In this document: in pieces, positions 47,442-61,777 of the stretch
How the letters are laid out: each line of letters begins with the position of its first letter
How positions within the stretch are numbered: the stretch's first letter is position 1
Assembly: GCF_047948215.1 (NCBI RefSeq)
Contig: NC_134456.1
Span: forward strand, 57,985,029-58,049,028
Direction of reading: 5' to 3'
Length of the DNA: 64,000 nucleotides
Origin: Lycorma delicatula
Lineage: Eukaryota > Arthropoda > Insecta > Hemiptera > Fulgoridae
The notes under the pieces: generated by a model
What the model saw: only the letters and a program-made list of their open reading frames with translations
Databases searched by the model: none
Told to the model about the DNA's origin: nothing
Program-made: the position numbers and the translations under genes

Positions 47442-49121
47442 AAATATAAAATATTTTTATAGGTTTTATCCTCTATTAAGTCCTCTGTATCTATTGATGA
47501 TGACTGTTTAAAAAGAGTCTAAATACGCATTTAGTTTTAGATGTTTTCATTGTGTATAAACTGTCTTAGAGGAATTTTTTATTTATAAATTTAATTCAAT
47601 AACTTTTCCTTATATTTTATTATCCCATTGAAAAATGTATAAGTGAATAAAATTCATTTATTTATATGTAAAGTAGCAGCCTATTTATAATATGATACGC
47701 AAATACAGAAACGTGTAAAAGTATCATACACCATTAATTAAGTATTTGTCCCTAGGAACTGAGAGAAGAAGGAGAGAATAACGTGAGAGAAGAAGGAGAA
47801 AAAGAGAGAATTAGAAAAAATGTAGAAAGTGCAAGGGAGAGAGGATAAAAAGAGAAAAAATTATAAACGATCTAAAAAGAAATAGAGGGTATCAGGAATT
47901 CATAAGTTATAATTAATAGAAAATAAAGATAGAAATGAAGCGATGGACTTGCTTTAGAACAGATAACCATATGATGATGAATATACGCGTAAAAAGGAAT
48001 ACAGAAATGTATAAAACTTGTCAGAGTAATGATGAAAAAAAAAATTCGTGCGAATCTATATGATAATATTACTATCGATTGATGAACAAATCTTACTCAC
48101 CATTGGTATGGCTTATATCAAGATTAAAGAGCCTGATTTCTAGTTTTTTTTTTCTTAAGCATCACAAGCAAACAACGATTCATGCATCAATCACAGAAAA
48201 GTGAATGCAGAAGAAGTTTTATTACTCCATCATCAACTGAAACATGTTATCAATAATCTAAAGCATATTAGAATAAAAGTTAATTTACAATTACACTACA
48301 CATCAGGGCGAAAAATTTAAACGAGATCTAGGACTTCCAAACAAATACAGCCCTTAATAAAGCGGAATAAAACAATTAACGTTAGCAAAGAACTGACTGA
48401 AAATTAAACACTAATTATTTGTATAAGAATAACGTAAATGTAATCTAATTAAATTTGCTATAAAATAGTAATTAAAATATAGTAGGACATTTTGTAGAAA
48501 AAGGGAATTGCGTTAATATGTTGGTACGCCTGCGACCAATGTAAATACCATTTGTGTGTTTCTGAACTAGTCGTGATTCAGTATCAGAACTGGTCGTTAG
48601 GTGTTCTTTGTAAGTTGAAATTCGTGAACTTCATAAATCGTACGTAACTATTAAATTTATAAATCTTTTTTAACAGTTTTTGTTGAAAAAAAGCTTAAGT
48701 AATTTTCACTTGGTAAGTTTATAATAATTTTAGTAAGTTAAAAAAAAAAGTTATTAATTTAATTAATAAAATTAATTTTGTTCGTTAAAAGTTCTCAGGG
48801 CAAATTTATACATAGCTTATGGAAACATGTAAAATGTAATTACTGTTGTTAATTGTACTGATTTGAAAAATCTTTTTTTTTTAATTTTCTAATATAAAGA
48901 AAACTGACAAGAATTCCAGTAAAAAACGTTCAATAACTTAGTAGTCAACATATTTAAGCATATTGTATTTTTTTTTTTTTTTTATTTTATACTTGATATA
49001 CTTTGAGAAGAATTAAAACTAAGTTTTGCCAATTTAATTTTTTCATTTCTGATAACAAAATTTTAAAAGAGATTTATTTATTTATCAGTTGAAAAAATTA
49101 AATTTTATTGCTACAAACACA

Positions 49122-49193
<72 letters not shown>

Positions 49194-51840
49194 TATAAAA
49201 ATTGTCTTTATTAAACTATTTAATATTTTTACAAGAAAGTGTACTAACAAAACTTCACTTCACTGTTTAAATATATAATTTAAATATTAATGTACTAATA
49301 TCTCTATTTTATATATATATATTAATAAAAGAATATAAATTTCAATATCATTAAAAGAATTCTAAGAATAAAATCGTTATACGAATACTTTTTAGGGTAC
49401 GAAACGTGTAAACCGTTTGAATATAAAATATTTCCAAATCAGCTGACAGAGCTGAGATCTGTACCATTAAAAGCCTTTTTTTTTTTTATTATCATTTACA
49501 ATCAAATAATATCCCAGTAAACGTATTTTCTTAAAAACTTGGTAAAATTTTCTAATGACTTTGAAATATACATCGCAACTTAACGTGTTAGATAATTACT
49601 ATACTATTATAATTATATTTTACTTGTCTAGTTAGTTATTTTTTTTATATTTCTGGATGGAAATCCACAAAAAAATTCCTTAAGAAAGATATTAAAACTG
49701 GATTATGTTGATTGTATTCATTTAAATCGGGTACAGGAGTACTTTTTTCATGAAATCGACAACTAAAATCAGCAAAAGGCAAATTATTTTCATTCATTCA
49801 TGACCTATGTGGTAAAAATCGTTAACAAGTAAAAAACCTTACTACTAATAATAAGTAGTTGTCAACAAAGTTTTCTTTCTAGAGGGTAATTTTTGGCTTC
49901 TCATTTATATATAACGAGATTTTGAAGAATCAGAGAAAACCCCGAATTTTTTTATTTTTTGGTAGATTATTAAATATATTCATCGCATAAAGTGGGTTAT
50001 GTATATGTCAAAAAGTTATCCAACTACAAAACGAATCGTCAGTCTGCTGATGACCTTTTCCCCCAATAAAGCATAAATTAACTTTTATTAACGTTAATGT
50101 AATGAATAAGTTAATGTAACGAAAGTGTCAATAGCGGATATTATTAAATTTTATTTACTGATGATAAAAAAGTTAAGATTCTTACTCTTTTAATTTTATC
50201 AGATTTAATGTATAATTTATATTCCACTTACTTAAGTAGAGCCTCTTCCAAAATATTTTAAGGCAAGTGTACAACCTTTTAATACAGAATGTTTGTCACA
50301 AACATAAGTCTACCATTTTATGTTGGTTTAATGATGATGAAAAAATAAAACTAAGTTAAGATGGAATTTTTATAGTTCTGAAGAATTATACATGGATAAA
50401 AAATTATACATGCAATTCGCAAAAAATTGCAGGAGATAAAATGATAGACAACACGACGGTTTTTCAGTATTTTTAGACGTATTAAAAATTGAGGGAACAA
50501 TAACGCATATGAAGTATTAAAATAGATCAAAAACATATTACAAATACACAATGTAACAGCAAACAATCATGAAGATGCAGAAGTGAAAAAAATAACACGA
50601 TTAGAATATTAATCTTGTACTGTATAATGGAAAATTTGATTGCTCATTCAGTATCAGATAAAAATAAAATACATAAACTAAGAAGTAAAGCATGGAAGTT
50701 ATCATTTTTATCAAAAAACAACAGATCACTCATAATAAGATATAGCTTATGAAAATGTAGGTCGTATTCGTAAGCAATAAAACCAGAAATCATATAAAAA
50801 TAAATAATAGAATAATATTAATAGTCAACAGATGCCAGTGACATAATTTAACGAATAGGTAGATAAAATTCTTGTCAATTTGGCAAAGTAATTTATTATT
50901 ATATTTCATAAATAGGCTTACATATTTGTTCATATAGAAACACAGAATATTTTTAATTTACTCCAATAATAACAATCAAATTTAACTTCCATTTTCATCA
51001 TATTTTACAAAAAAAATTGTTAAAGTAAAATCCATCATACTCGAACGAAAATATAAAACTTATTGCCTTGATGGAATATTTGTTTCTTTGAAATATATTT
51101 CCAATGCTTTGAGATAAATACCACAGGAGAATCAGGTTTAAAAAACTTGTGTCTGTCAACATAAAAAAAATATTTGTCAGCTAATTTTGTAAAGATTATT
51201 AATTTCTTAGTACTCTGCAATCCAGCTACTAAGTCTTTATGACAATTTTTTTTTATATCCACCTAGTAATTAATATTTACTACGTAAAGAAACAACACGT
51301 TAGTTACAATTAAAAGCATTAAAATCGGTTAAATTAGTCAAAGCAAAACTGCAAGAACAGTAAGAATATGTAATTATCGTTCATTAAAATACGGACTTTA
51401 CTCTCAAAATTTGACGTTATTTCATCCATTAGTTTCGTGATGGTAGTCTTTTAAAACAGATAAAAAAAATTGTGTAACTATTACCGAAATTACTGTGATA
51501 AATCTATTGATATTATGATCCTAGAAAACAATTTTTTTTCAATCGCCGAAGTAAGGTATAAACCGATGGAAATTTTTATGACGGTTAAGACAAAAGTCAA
51601 AGTAAATATATATATTTTAACATTTCATGTTAATTGTATATTAAAAAAAAAAAATATATATCAAAAGTGGTTGGAATAACACATTTAAAAAATGGTTCAA
51701 GATAATGGTTTTTTGAGTTTTTATAAAAGTGTGACAACACATTTCCTTTTGTTTAAATAAATTCTGAATAAAATAATGGAAAAAAATATGTTGAACTTCA
51801 AGATATAATTCCCCAACTTTTATTTTTTTTAATAGGATTA
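47436..51840. other. AT-rich DNA with a TA microsatellite, no gene
   Basis: The only clear feature is a (TA)n run of about 64 bp at 49125-49188. A slightly more G+C-rich patch at about 48500-48640 holds a loose direct repeat (GAACTAGTCGTGATTCAG / GAACTGGTCGTTAGG) but no reading frame. Nothing else supported. Confidence 0.5.
49125..49188. repeat. (TA)n microsatellite
   Basis: About 32 TA units. Confidence 0.95.
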
Positions 51841-52652
51841 CTAGCATTCCGTCGCGGCTTCGCCCGGGCTGTATGGTTACTTGCGTTTCCCGTCACGGTC
51901 ACGGGACGTTTAGCTGGGAAACATTAGTCTAGCCAGGGTGCTCTGTTCCTTGGATCCCATTTATTCATTAAACACATGATTGTGAGAATAATAATGGTAT
52001 ATAAAAATTGGAGTCGGTTCAATTTATAAAAACTAGTATTGTAATTTATTTAGAGCAACAGTTTGATCAGTATAGGACTCACAAATTGGTTTTTAGATTT
52101 CCTGTCGCGGTTTCGCTCAGGAAAACCTAATCAGAATTACAAACAAAAATTACCATCACAATATTACCAAATCTCATAAAAATTGATTCAATAGCGGAAG
52201 CATAAAATGGCAAAAATTTAAAAATATACAATTTTTTACCCTTTGAAATATTAAAATTCAAAAAAATCCAAAAATAGTTTTTAGATATTTGTATTTATAT
52301 GAAGAGTATTTACAAGCCCAAATCGAATGAGTGTATCGTTTGATGTAGTGGGGAATGGAAAAAATTTGCAATAATTGTTCAAAATAGTTTTACCTTTTTT
52401 CACCTCTTCAAGGTCTTCACCCCTTTCAAAAAATCTAGAAAGTTATTTTTAGATATTCACATGAAAATTACACATACCCTTTAAAAAAATTAATCCTTTT
52501 AACTCGGAGTTTCAAAACATTCTTTTTTTTAGCGTGCACTTACACCGTAAGAAGAACGTGCATACAAATTTTCATCAATTTATTTTTAAAAACCTTTGCT
52601 GGGTGCTGGGAGTTGATTATGAATCACTCACGACATTCTTTATATATGTAGA
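51841..52652 (-). mobile_element. Full-length non-autonomous Helitron-like element
   Basis: Read on the minus strand it begins TCTACATATATAAAGAATG (52652 downward), preceded by A, and ends GCGACGGAATGCTAG (51841), followed by T. Thus A|TC...CTAG|T with no target duplication, the canonical Helitron insertion pattern. A G+C-rich CGGGCGAAGCCGCG stretch lies just before the 3' end, where Helitrons carry a hairpin. No helicase is encoded. The 51841-52000 and 52290-52580 parts are clearly shared with 59422-60290. Confidence 0.75.
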
Positions 52653-53765
52653 TTACAGCTCAAACTCAGTTATTTTAATTCGTTACATGGAAACTGTAAT
52701 AAAGCTACGTACTCTAATGATCGCGATTTACTATCCCATGTTAGTAGTAATTAGTGGATGTAATTCTTTCAATTTATATAGTTTTAATTAGTATATTTAA
52801 TTTTTTTTAACATTAACAAACAAAAAAAAAATAAATATATTAAATAATTAGTTAACAAGGAAAAGTTTTTAATCATAAAAATAAAAAAGGATTGCTGCGA
52901 TGATTTTTTGTAATACTCATACCTCACATCATTTTTGAATCCCTATATTAACCATAATTACTAGTGTTAGAAATCTATAGAAAAGAAACATTTTGAAAAC
53001 TATATGTTCTTATAACATAATACGAAATAAATCATACTTCGTCAAATTAAATCCTCTTTGAAATTTCGTCGAGATACTACATTTTTGATATTTTATTATA
53101 TGAATAAAATATCAATAGTGCATTCCTTTAAAAATTGGAATTCTACAAATTTTCCTACCCTTTTTACTTTTTCAGTCTGAAACTCTACTTCTATTTTTCA
53201 TAGAAAAACAATATACTGGTGGTGGTGTAATATTAAATTTAACATGATTATCATAGGAAAGAGTTAAATTATAAACTTTTAGCAATTACATGGAAAGTTC
53301 AGATATATCGTTATTTTATCAGACTGGATGTCTTGTTACGATAGTTCTGACAAATGGATACGTTATTTAAAAAAAGGATGAATTTGAATGAAGTCACTTA
53401 CTTTGATAAAAAAGTAAATAATTTAAGAAAGATAACTTTCAATTTATTACTGGAGGGAATTATTAAATTTGAGATATTATAGAAATTTCGGGGAAGTTCA
53501 ATAACGTCATTTCCACCTTTTTTTTTTTGTTGATAAATCCTTAAAATCAGATACTGCAGAAAAACTATTTAAAAATGTTTATTAATTTATAACATAGAAA
53601 TAATCCAACAATTTTTTAGTGAATAAAAAGAGAAACGAGAAAATCTTATTTCGGTTGACTACAAGTTATCGGATCTTCTTCAAACATTTTTAATTATAAA
53701 GAAAAGACAACAGAAATCTCGATCCGCGTCAGTTAGACATTATCCTTTTCGGATTATTACTGAGG
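52653..53765. other. AT-rich DNA, nothing recognised
   Basis: No supportable feature. Confidence 0.45.
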
Positions 53766-53860
53766 AATGGTACTAACTTTGCCTTTCATCCAGAAGATTT
53801 TGGGTCAAATCTCGGTCAGGCTTAACATTTTTCACCCGCTAAAAAATTTATTTCATCTTC
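53766..53860 (+). mobile_element. SINE family 2 fragment
   Basis: Plus-strand fragment with GCCTTTCATCCAGAAG, GGTCAAATCTCGGTCAGGC and TTTTTCACCCGCTA, aligning to the anticodon-to-body part of the family-2 SINE at 40857-41031. Both ends are decayed. Confidence 0.65.
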
Positions 53861-54823
53861 AAAAAGGATTGAAAGTTACTACTATAATTAGGCGTCAGCC
53901 TATAGTTGCTGAAGGAGATAAATTATTAAATTTATACATTTTTTATCGCCCTCTTATTTACAAAATGAATCACTGTATCATTTTGTAATATTGTTGAGTT
54001 TGTTTAATGTTCAAACAGAAAATCTAGTAGAAATAAATATTAACGTTTTAATTCTATTAAATTTTCCCTTCTGTTCTAGCAGTTTGATTGCATATAAGTT
54101 ATTTATTATAACATCAAATAAAGAGTTTTGGTTATTGATATTTTTTACATATATTTATTTATAGACATAATTATCTAACCTGTATGAAATATATATCTCT
54201 GCATATGAGGTGTTATTATTCAGTATAAAGGATGTCGTAATTTTCATTTTATATATTTCATTATGAGTCATGGATTGTTTACTTTATGAAACTGCCTTTA
54301 GTATACCAAACTGCATTAACTTTGAGAGTCAAGTCGTGTCAACCCCAGCAGGTGTCGATTTTTAATTAAACTTTGCTGTGATTTATATAACTAGAAACTA
54401 ACGATATTGAGAAACAATTTATTTTAAAAAACCTCCCTTCATTTTTCCGTATTTATTGTCTTTAATAATATAAACATTTATTCTGCTATTATTACATTAT
54501 TATATATGTCCAAACTTTTACCCGGATACACTATAAGGAATAATATATTTTTGATTTGTATTTTTGTTTTTGTCTGTAAATCAAGGATGGTAATAACGAT
54601 TTTCTTAAAATATGTATGAAACAACTCACTTGGATTACAGAACTGACGCTGGTTATATAACAATCTAAATAAAATTACAAATTGTAGACGTCGTTTTCTT
54701 AATGCTAAATTTTTAAAAATTTCTATAATTTATTAAAAATAATCATTATAATATTAACGCCATAAATAAATTAAATTTAAAGATAGTTTATAAATCAATA
54801 AATACGAAAAGATAATTTGAAAT

Positions 54824-56096
54824 ACGGAGTGTTTAAAAAATAATTATTTGGTTCCAAAAAGTCGTAATGAAATAATGGAATTAATTAATAGCATCCGGTT
54901 TTCATATTTATATTTGTTACATTATATTGTAAGTTTGTCATCGCAAGTATTCGTCGCGATTGGCACCACTGTGTGACCTTCACTGCGTATCCGGTCGACA
55001 GTCTCATCTCAGTCGTGACGACACCGCACCAGAAAGCTCAGTGCGTTTATCGAAACATGATCGATTATTGCAGTTCAGAGTAATTATCGACATGAATATG
55101 GCAGTATCGCGCCTACAAATAAATTTATACTCCAGTGGTTTAATCAGTTTAAGGAAACAGGCGGTGTCTTCCTCTAAGCGGTCAGGATGTCTTAAGGGAA
55201 ATAACAGAATGTGGAACGATCCTAGCATCTTACATGCGTAGCCCGAAAAAGTCGTCAGCAAGGTTCAGCTTAGAGTTAGAAATGCCTAAATCTGCAGTAT
55301 ACAAAGTGATGCGTTAGTCTTTGTGCGTATAAGATACTACTTTTGTATGAAATCAAATCCAATAGCTAAGTGAAAAGGTTGGAGTTTGCATCTTTAATGC
55401 TTATAAACGTTGATGAAAATGAGGACTTCCTGATTAATGTCACGTTTTCAGATGAGGTGAAATTCCATATTAATGGGTACGTAAATCGACACAATTGCAG
55501 GATTTCGAGATCAGAGCCATTTGGAGAAATTATCGAACATTAGCGTCACTCTCCCAAAGTCAATGTTTGGTGCTGGACTGATGATTGACCATATTTTCGG
55601 ACGTTCATTTTTGCAGAAGGTGCAATCGATCGAATATTTTCCGTGATTTGCTCGAACTTTACGTTTTTCCACAGATCGACGATATTGAAGAAGAAAAAGG
55701 ATCAATTTCCTATTAGATAAACAGCGCTCCGCCGCATTACAGAAACCGTGTTTCTGCTGCATTAAACATTCGCTTCTAAAACAGTAGATTGGGAGAGGAG
55801 GGCGTGTGAAAAAATTGTTTATTCGTAGAAAGTCTGTGACATCAACCACCTATGGGAGAAGATTTTTTCGTTAGTAGCAACCATTACACCCAACATGCTG
55901 GCGAGTACGTGGGAAGAGCTGGATTACCATTTGGACGTGTACAAAGCAATGAACGGTGCACATACCAAAGTGTATTAAACGCCATAAAAATCCAGAATTT
56001 ATCCTTTCAGAATATATAATCATGAAAGTAATACTTTAAATATAATGTTGTTTAAATAATACTTGAAACCGTGGAATTCTTTTATAAACACTCTGT
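54824..56096 (+). mobile_element. Tc1/mariner-type element (DUF4817-like transposase) with TIRs
   Basis: The ends are inverted: ACGGAGTGTTTAAAAAA (54824-54840) and the reverse complement of TTTATAAACACTCTGT (56081-56096). Between them a plus-strand transposase is readable in broken frames. From the N-terminus there are pieces of FQWFNQFKETG (55128-55160) and SPKKSSARFSLELEMPKSAV (about 55233-55295). Then come DENEDFLINVTFSDEVKFHI (55420-55475, first catalytic Asp block), then NRHNCR(I)S, PKVNVWCWTDD (55555-55585), INSAPPHYRNRV (second Asp replaced by Asn, about 55720-55750), and TPNMLASTWEELDYHLDVYK (55888-55945) at the C end. Several frameshifts; inactive, and a deletion removed much of the third catalytic block. 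Confidence 0.8.
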
Positions 56097-56414
56097 TGTA
56101 AAATCGAATCACTAATGTCTATAAAAAAAGTACTTTGAAGTTAGTAGGACTATAAAAAATGCTATAAATTAATTTTAGCTTGAATAATAATTACAGCTCT
56201 ATTTTAAAAAAAATTCATTTTTAGGAATAAAATTCATCATATGCTTGTGATCTATACGTAGCACTGAGGCACGTGACAATTTGAAAAATAAATATTTTTC
56301 TTCAGTTTAAAAATACGTTTAGAATTTTTGAAAACCTTGAACCACTTTTAGGTTAGAGTATCTCACAATTTGAAATTGTACGCTACTTATTCGTTTGCCT
56401 ATACTTTCTATGAA

Positions 56415-56727
56415 TCTTCAATATATATAAAAATGGATGTTTGTTTGTCCCGTATTCGTTCCTATACCATTCATCCGATTGCTATGAAATTTTGGTGAGT
56501 TGTTGTTCGCACGCCCGCGAAGGTTTCTGAATTAGTTTGGACCCGCTAGGAGGCGTTGGAGTCGAGATATTTCGAAAAAATGTAATTATGGTTCGATTTG
56601 GCTTATATTCAAGATATATGTTAGTTACGTGAAAAGAAACATTTTTTGCAAAAACTATACCCGCTAGATGCGTCGGTGTCGAGATATTTACGAAACAAAC
56701 AAACAAATATACAAACAGACTTTCTTC

Positions 56728-56770
<43 letters not shown>

Positions 56771-57144
56771 CAATGCTCATATGTGTGTCCGCTATAAACT
56801 AAACAACTACTGGACCGATTTAAGTGCGGTTTTTTTCAAAATGGTCAGCGTAATCCGGAGAAAATTTAAAGCTATTGAAATCCTCGATGTAACCAGAAGA
56901 AAGAAAGTTAGGGGTATTTGAACCGACTACTGTGTTTAGAGAGTGGTTTGAATTAAATTCGATAGGTGTATTGTTTTGAAATTGGATTTATTTACATTCT
57001 GACTTTTAAAAAGTGAAAAAAATTTTGTGAAGTTCCGTAATGTTCATTTTTTTAATGTTTTACCAAACTTTCAATTGTGTTCATTTAATCTATATATATA
57101 TATACTCAAATCTAGCAATAGTGAAGCATTGCCGGATCTGCTAG
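56415..57144 (+). mobile_element. Helitron-like element, intact termini
   Basis: Begins TCTTCAATATATATAAAAATG after an A, ends GCCGGATCTGCTAG before a T: A|TC...CTAG|T. A hairpin GCAAT/ATTGC lies about 10 bp before the end. Homologous to 1023-1781 in both terminal regions. An internal (TA)n run lies at 56731-56768. Next to it a second copy-like start, AACAATGCTCATATGTGTGTC, suggests a composite or nested origin. No helicase. Confidence 0.72.
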
Positions 57145-59421
57145 TATACTGATATAATTAGGAAAAATCAGCTGTTTCCTTATTTCGTCGCAGGATTTTC
57201 TTTTTTTAATTTTTACGTATATAATATGTTTACATATTAGATCAATATATATAAACGAAGTAGTTAAGGTAACTCGATACTCGATACAAGAGAAAATCAC
57301 TCGCAAAAATGGCATAGCCATTCCCGAAAATAACGATGCAGGTTTATTAAGAAGAATGAGGAATGGAGTGGTTTCCATGCAGCCTCTTTCACTAATCCGA
57401 ATTTACTGTTGCGTTTCAACAAGAAAAACCCATTTTTGCTAGTGATATTCTACTCGGAGTGATCACTTTACTCTGTGTACCATAGGGGATGGTTGTATAA
57501 TGTACGTCATTACTCTCTGAGAAAATAATTCTGATTAGTCTCACATGAACTCAGATGTTATAAATATGTTATAATCATAAGAAAAAATGTTATAAATAAC
57601 ATACAGTAACAAATTAATTTTTTTTCTGAGAGAAAATTAATTATCCTTTAAAAGAGAAATAATTCATTATACGCACTACCAGTATTCAGTAGAGGAAGCT
57701 AATTCTTAATATCTTATATGTTTTTAACTAATGTCTTATATGTCTACTGATCTCTGAAGCAGATAGTCAATTTTTCACAGAGAAAAATCAAATCATTTTT
57801 CTTGTCGTAAGGTGACGTGGAGTATAAAATGCTGTAGCCTTAATTAATTTTCTTCGCACAACGTACCTCAGTTACAGTATGATTTTACTGTTACGTTGAT
57901 TTAATCGTCCGGATTTAACATGTACTGAAGCACATCATTCGTACTTTAAATTTGATTCATCGTATTTCGGTATTAATCCCATTAATAAATTTTTTATATT
58001 TTTTAAGTATGTATATAATTCTAAAAATTATTTCTTTATGACTGGAGGCAAACTATATATTTCTACTATATAACTGACACACATTTACTCACGTCTAGTG
58101 AGGGGAGTATGTAATCTGTTGGAAATACATTCAAAATATGTAAAAATAAAAAAAAATAAATGGTTTCCGAATGAAAGAGTTTCGCTGTTTTTCATTTTTA
58201 AATATAATTTATTTGTATCGGGTAAATATAAAAAATTCACTATATCTTAATTAAACATTTTGCGCCGACTCCATTAACTTTATCATAAAAAAGAAATAAC
58301 CTCATGAAGTTTTAAGTGAAATACGATAAGAGCTTAATAAATACAAATGGTGCATTAAAATTAATAGGATATACAGCACTGGCATTACATACTGACATTT
58401 GTACTGACAGATAGTAAAACGGATATAGAACATCATAAACTCGAAAGCACTTGTGGAATATGAACCGTGTTCATGTATCTCGGACCAGGCTTAATTCGTA
58501 TCTGGATATTACTGCTTTTATTACATTCTGGTTATTACTGCAGTTGATTCACACTACTTCATAATCAATTAATTTATATACTCTTTCAAAATAATTTAAG
58601 TTCATAATCAACATTACTTTGAGGACCGTGGGTGTGGGCGAGCAGATACCAAAGTAAATGTACAAATAACAAAAAATTGAAATGAAAACTATGTAATTCC
58701 TTCTCTTCAAGATTTTTGTAATGAAAAACTACTGTAATGAAAAATGTTAAATGGAAATCCATTTTAAACAATTTGAAAAGTATCTGTTTTTTCAAAGAAA
58801 GTATTTATTAACGGAAAACGAATTATATAGGTAATAAAAATCCGATTTCTCTAGTTGTCATTTTAATCTTGTTTTGTAACTTTTTTCTGGTCAAACAAGG
58901 TTGTATATTGTAGTATTATGTAAGTTGCCGATACAAAAATTTGAATATGACTGAGAATATGAAAATCTAATGGAAGGAAATTAGAAAAGTCGAATAAGAA
59001 ACAATATATCTCAATAAAAATAATGTAAAACAAATTTCCTCCATGGCGAAATGCTGGGTGAGTTTTCCTCAACTTTAAAGTGAAAGTTCCAAATTCCAGT
59101 CATTTAATTACGCGATAAATTCTTCAGATCATTTTCCATGCTTTCATTTTATGCAATGAATTATCTAAAAACTAAAAGAATAATAAAATTTAACGATAAT
59201 AGCAATCTTATCAACTAGAATCAAAACCAAAATTTTCCCATAAAAACCTTGATTTCTAAAGCTAAGTTGCATCTTCGTAAATTTAAGGAAAAATAATCTT
59301 AATAATAAATAAACAACGTGATATAATTAATACATCTATAAATATACATTTCAACGACGTCGATTACCTAACAGCATTATCAAGGATTATTTATTGAGAT
59401 TGTAAATTATATATAATATAA
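57145..59421. other. AT-rich DNA, no confident feature
   Basis: 57270-57480 is somewhat richer in G+C and reads like decayed mobile DNA, but I could not assign it. The rest has no supportable feature. Confidence 0.4.
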
Positions 59422-60290
59422 CTAGCCGGTCAGGACTCGTTTCGCTCGCCATTCCCATCTAACCAGGGGCTTTGTTCCCTGGACCCCTCTGTGTTCATTC
59501 TTGTGAGAATAATAATGATAAATAGAAATTAAAACCTGTTCATTTAAAAAAAAACTATCAGTGTACTGTAATTTCTTCAGAACACCAATTTGGTCAGTAC
59601 AAGACCCGAAACTTTGAGTGATCTGAAAAATGCGGATCTCAAAATAATCGGCCTCCATTTAAAAATAGTAGTTATATCTGGTTACCTATATCTTCATACG
59701 TGTAAAAATGTGTTTAATTCGGTTTTTAGCGTTACCCGACAAACATCACTAGAAAGTGACCGTACTTCGTTTCTCACTTTTTTTATTTTTTTTTATTTTT
59801 ATTTTATGTTTTTTTAGTCAAGTAACCGAAGGTAGATGCAGCCATTCGCGTCGCACATATAATAACAGTGGCAGTGGCTGTGTTGGTTGAACCACCATGC
59901 TGTATGCTGAAAATTGTATTTATATATTAATCTGAAGAGTATTTGTAAGCCCAAATCAAGTGAATATCTCGTTTAGTATAGCCGGAAATGGAGAAAATTT
60001 GTAATCATTTTTCAACGTTTTTTTTTTACCTTTCTTCACCTCTCTCAAGGTCGAATTTCGAAAAATATATAAATTGTTTTTTATAAATCACTTGAAGATT
60101 ACACACATCAAAAATAAAGTAGCAAGTAGATATTTTTACTTGTTACTGTTGAATTAAAAATAAAGTAAAATTCAATTTTAGATCATTTTAATCCTTTAAA
60201 CTCTGAATTTCAAAACCTTTTTACTAGTGTGCATTTTCACCGTAAGAAGAGCGTATATACAAATTTTCACTAACTTCTGTAAGATAATCA
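59422..60290 (-). mobile_element. Helitron-like element, second copy of the 51.8-kb family
   Basis: The minus-strand 3' end GACCGGCTAG is followed by T (59422-59425 on the plus strand). Shared with 51841-52652: CTAACCAGGGGCTTTGTTCC, CCAATTTGGTCAGTACAAG, GAAGAGTATTTGTAAGCCCA, and CACCGTAAGAAGAGCG. The 5' terminus is lost around 60290, so the copy is 5'-truncated or diverged there. Confidence 0.7.
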
Positions 60291-61775
60291 ATACTTCACT
60301 AACCAATAATTAATTTTACACGCTTTCAATATCTGTTTAAAAAATAGTTCATGGCGACCCACCGTTAAGATAATCATTTGGGAAATTGATATATGGGTAG
60401 ACAGAGACGATACGTTTCTACAGAAAACAGCAACCTTTTCTGTCATACCCAACCAATCAAAATATTTTTTGATAAAAAAAATTTTATCATACCCTATCTG
60501 CTATACTTTCTTCTTGAAAATATTTAACAGCATCTAAGTGAGGTTTCAAATCGAACTATAATATTTCAAAAAAATACGTAATGTACCGCCAGATACTGCA
60601 GATAGGATCAGCTAATCAAAATTAGCATTAGTCTCGCACACGAAATAAAAATGTACTACTTAAATTTAATCCACCAGCCCAAACGGATAGACAACGGTGA
60701 TGTTCTTAAAATTCACGATAAATTATTCGTTAGGTTCAGAAATTTCTTATTCCCTACCCTCAATTCTAACAATTTTCTTACAAAAGTTCATTACCCTTGT
60801 AAAAACCTTGAAAATAAAGTTAAAAATCTTCATTTTTTATTAAAATTTATACTCAAATATTTATTCTATTGAACATAATTAATTTTCTAATTATACAATT
60901 TAACAAAAAAATGTTTTGGTAAGACCAGAACACCTCGTAACAACACTATCTTAGTTTTAGCGGTAAACCTCAATTTATACAATCAGCTTAGATAATTACA
61001 ATATTGCAGATCTCATTTGGACAAAGACCCCTCCTAAAATTACCTCCACTCAGGACAACAAGTCATCAGCAAATTTTTATCAGCTGCAGGAAGGAATAAT
61101 TGCAAACATTTTTATCGATCAAAACAATCCAAATGACGTGACAAATTCGCATTCTTGGAGATATCTCTCACTAAGAAATTTATTACAGTGAAGTCAACGT
61201 TTTCTAAGATTATCCATGCGTCTTTGAAGTTACTTTTCCTCACTATTGCCCTCTTCTCTGACTAAACACTGAAAGCTACTACATTATTACAGGTCATCAG
61301 ACATTATCGAACGCTCCAGAGATATTTCCAAAATATATGGTAGGTGCTTTGACCTATATCTTAGAGTTCGCCACCAACAGCTTCTACTGTTCCACTTTTT
61401 GTATTACAACCAATTGACTGCTGTGTAAAGTTGGATTAATTCTTTTCATGATACGCTTTTTGTTGCACATTTTTAAACATTTATCGATCACAATAGGTAA
61501 CATTAAAAAAAAATCAGATGGAAAGCTCTTCTAAAACTAAAGATTCTAGAAAGCTATAAACAATTCATTAATATATTTAAACATAACTAAACTATAGAGT
61601 AAAATACTCTTGTATGGTTACAGAATACCAAGATGTTTAGTTTTTTAGACAAGGATACCTGAAAACTTCGAGAGTTGAAGAAATTCAAGTGGATTGCGTT
61701 TTTTACCAATAGCAATATTCATATTTTGTTGTATGCAATACACTATAACGAAATCATATTTTAGATTTATTTTTA
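60291..61775. other. AT-rich DNA, no confident feature
   Basis: Includes a 73-codon frame at 60651-60872 with no recognisable motif, and a somewhat mixed-composition patch at 60930-61420 that I cannot assign. Confidence 0.4.
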
Positions 61776-61777
61776 CT

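Noticed and set aside
48500..48640. A promoter or 5' exon of a plus-strand gene
   Set aside because: Slightly higher G+C and a TAAGTTG-like donor, but no reading frame, downstream exon or core promoter motif that could be supported.
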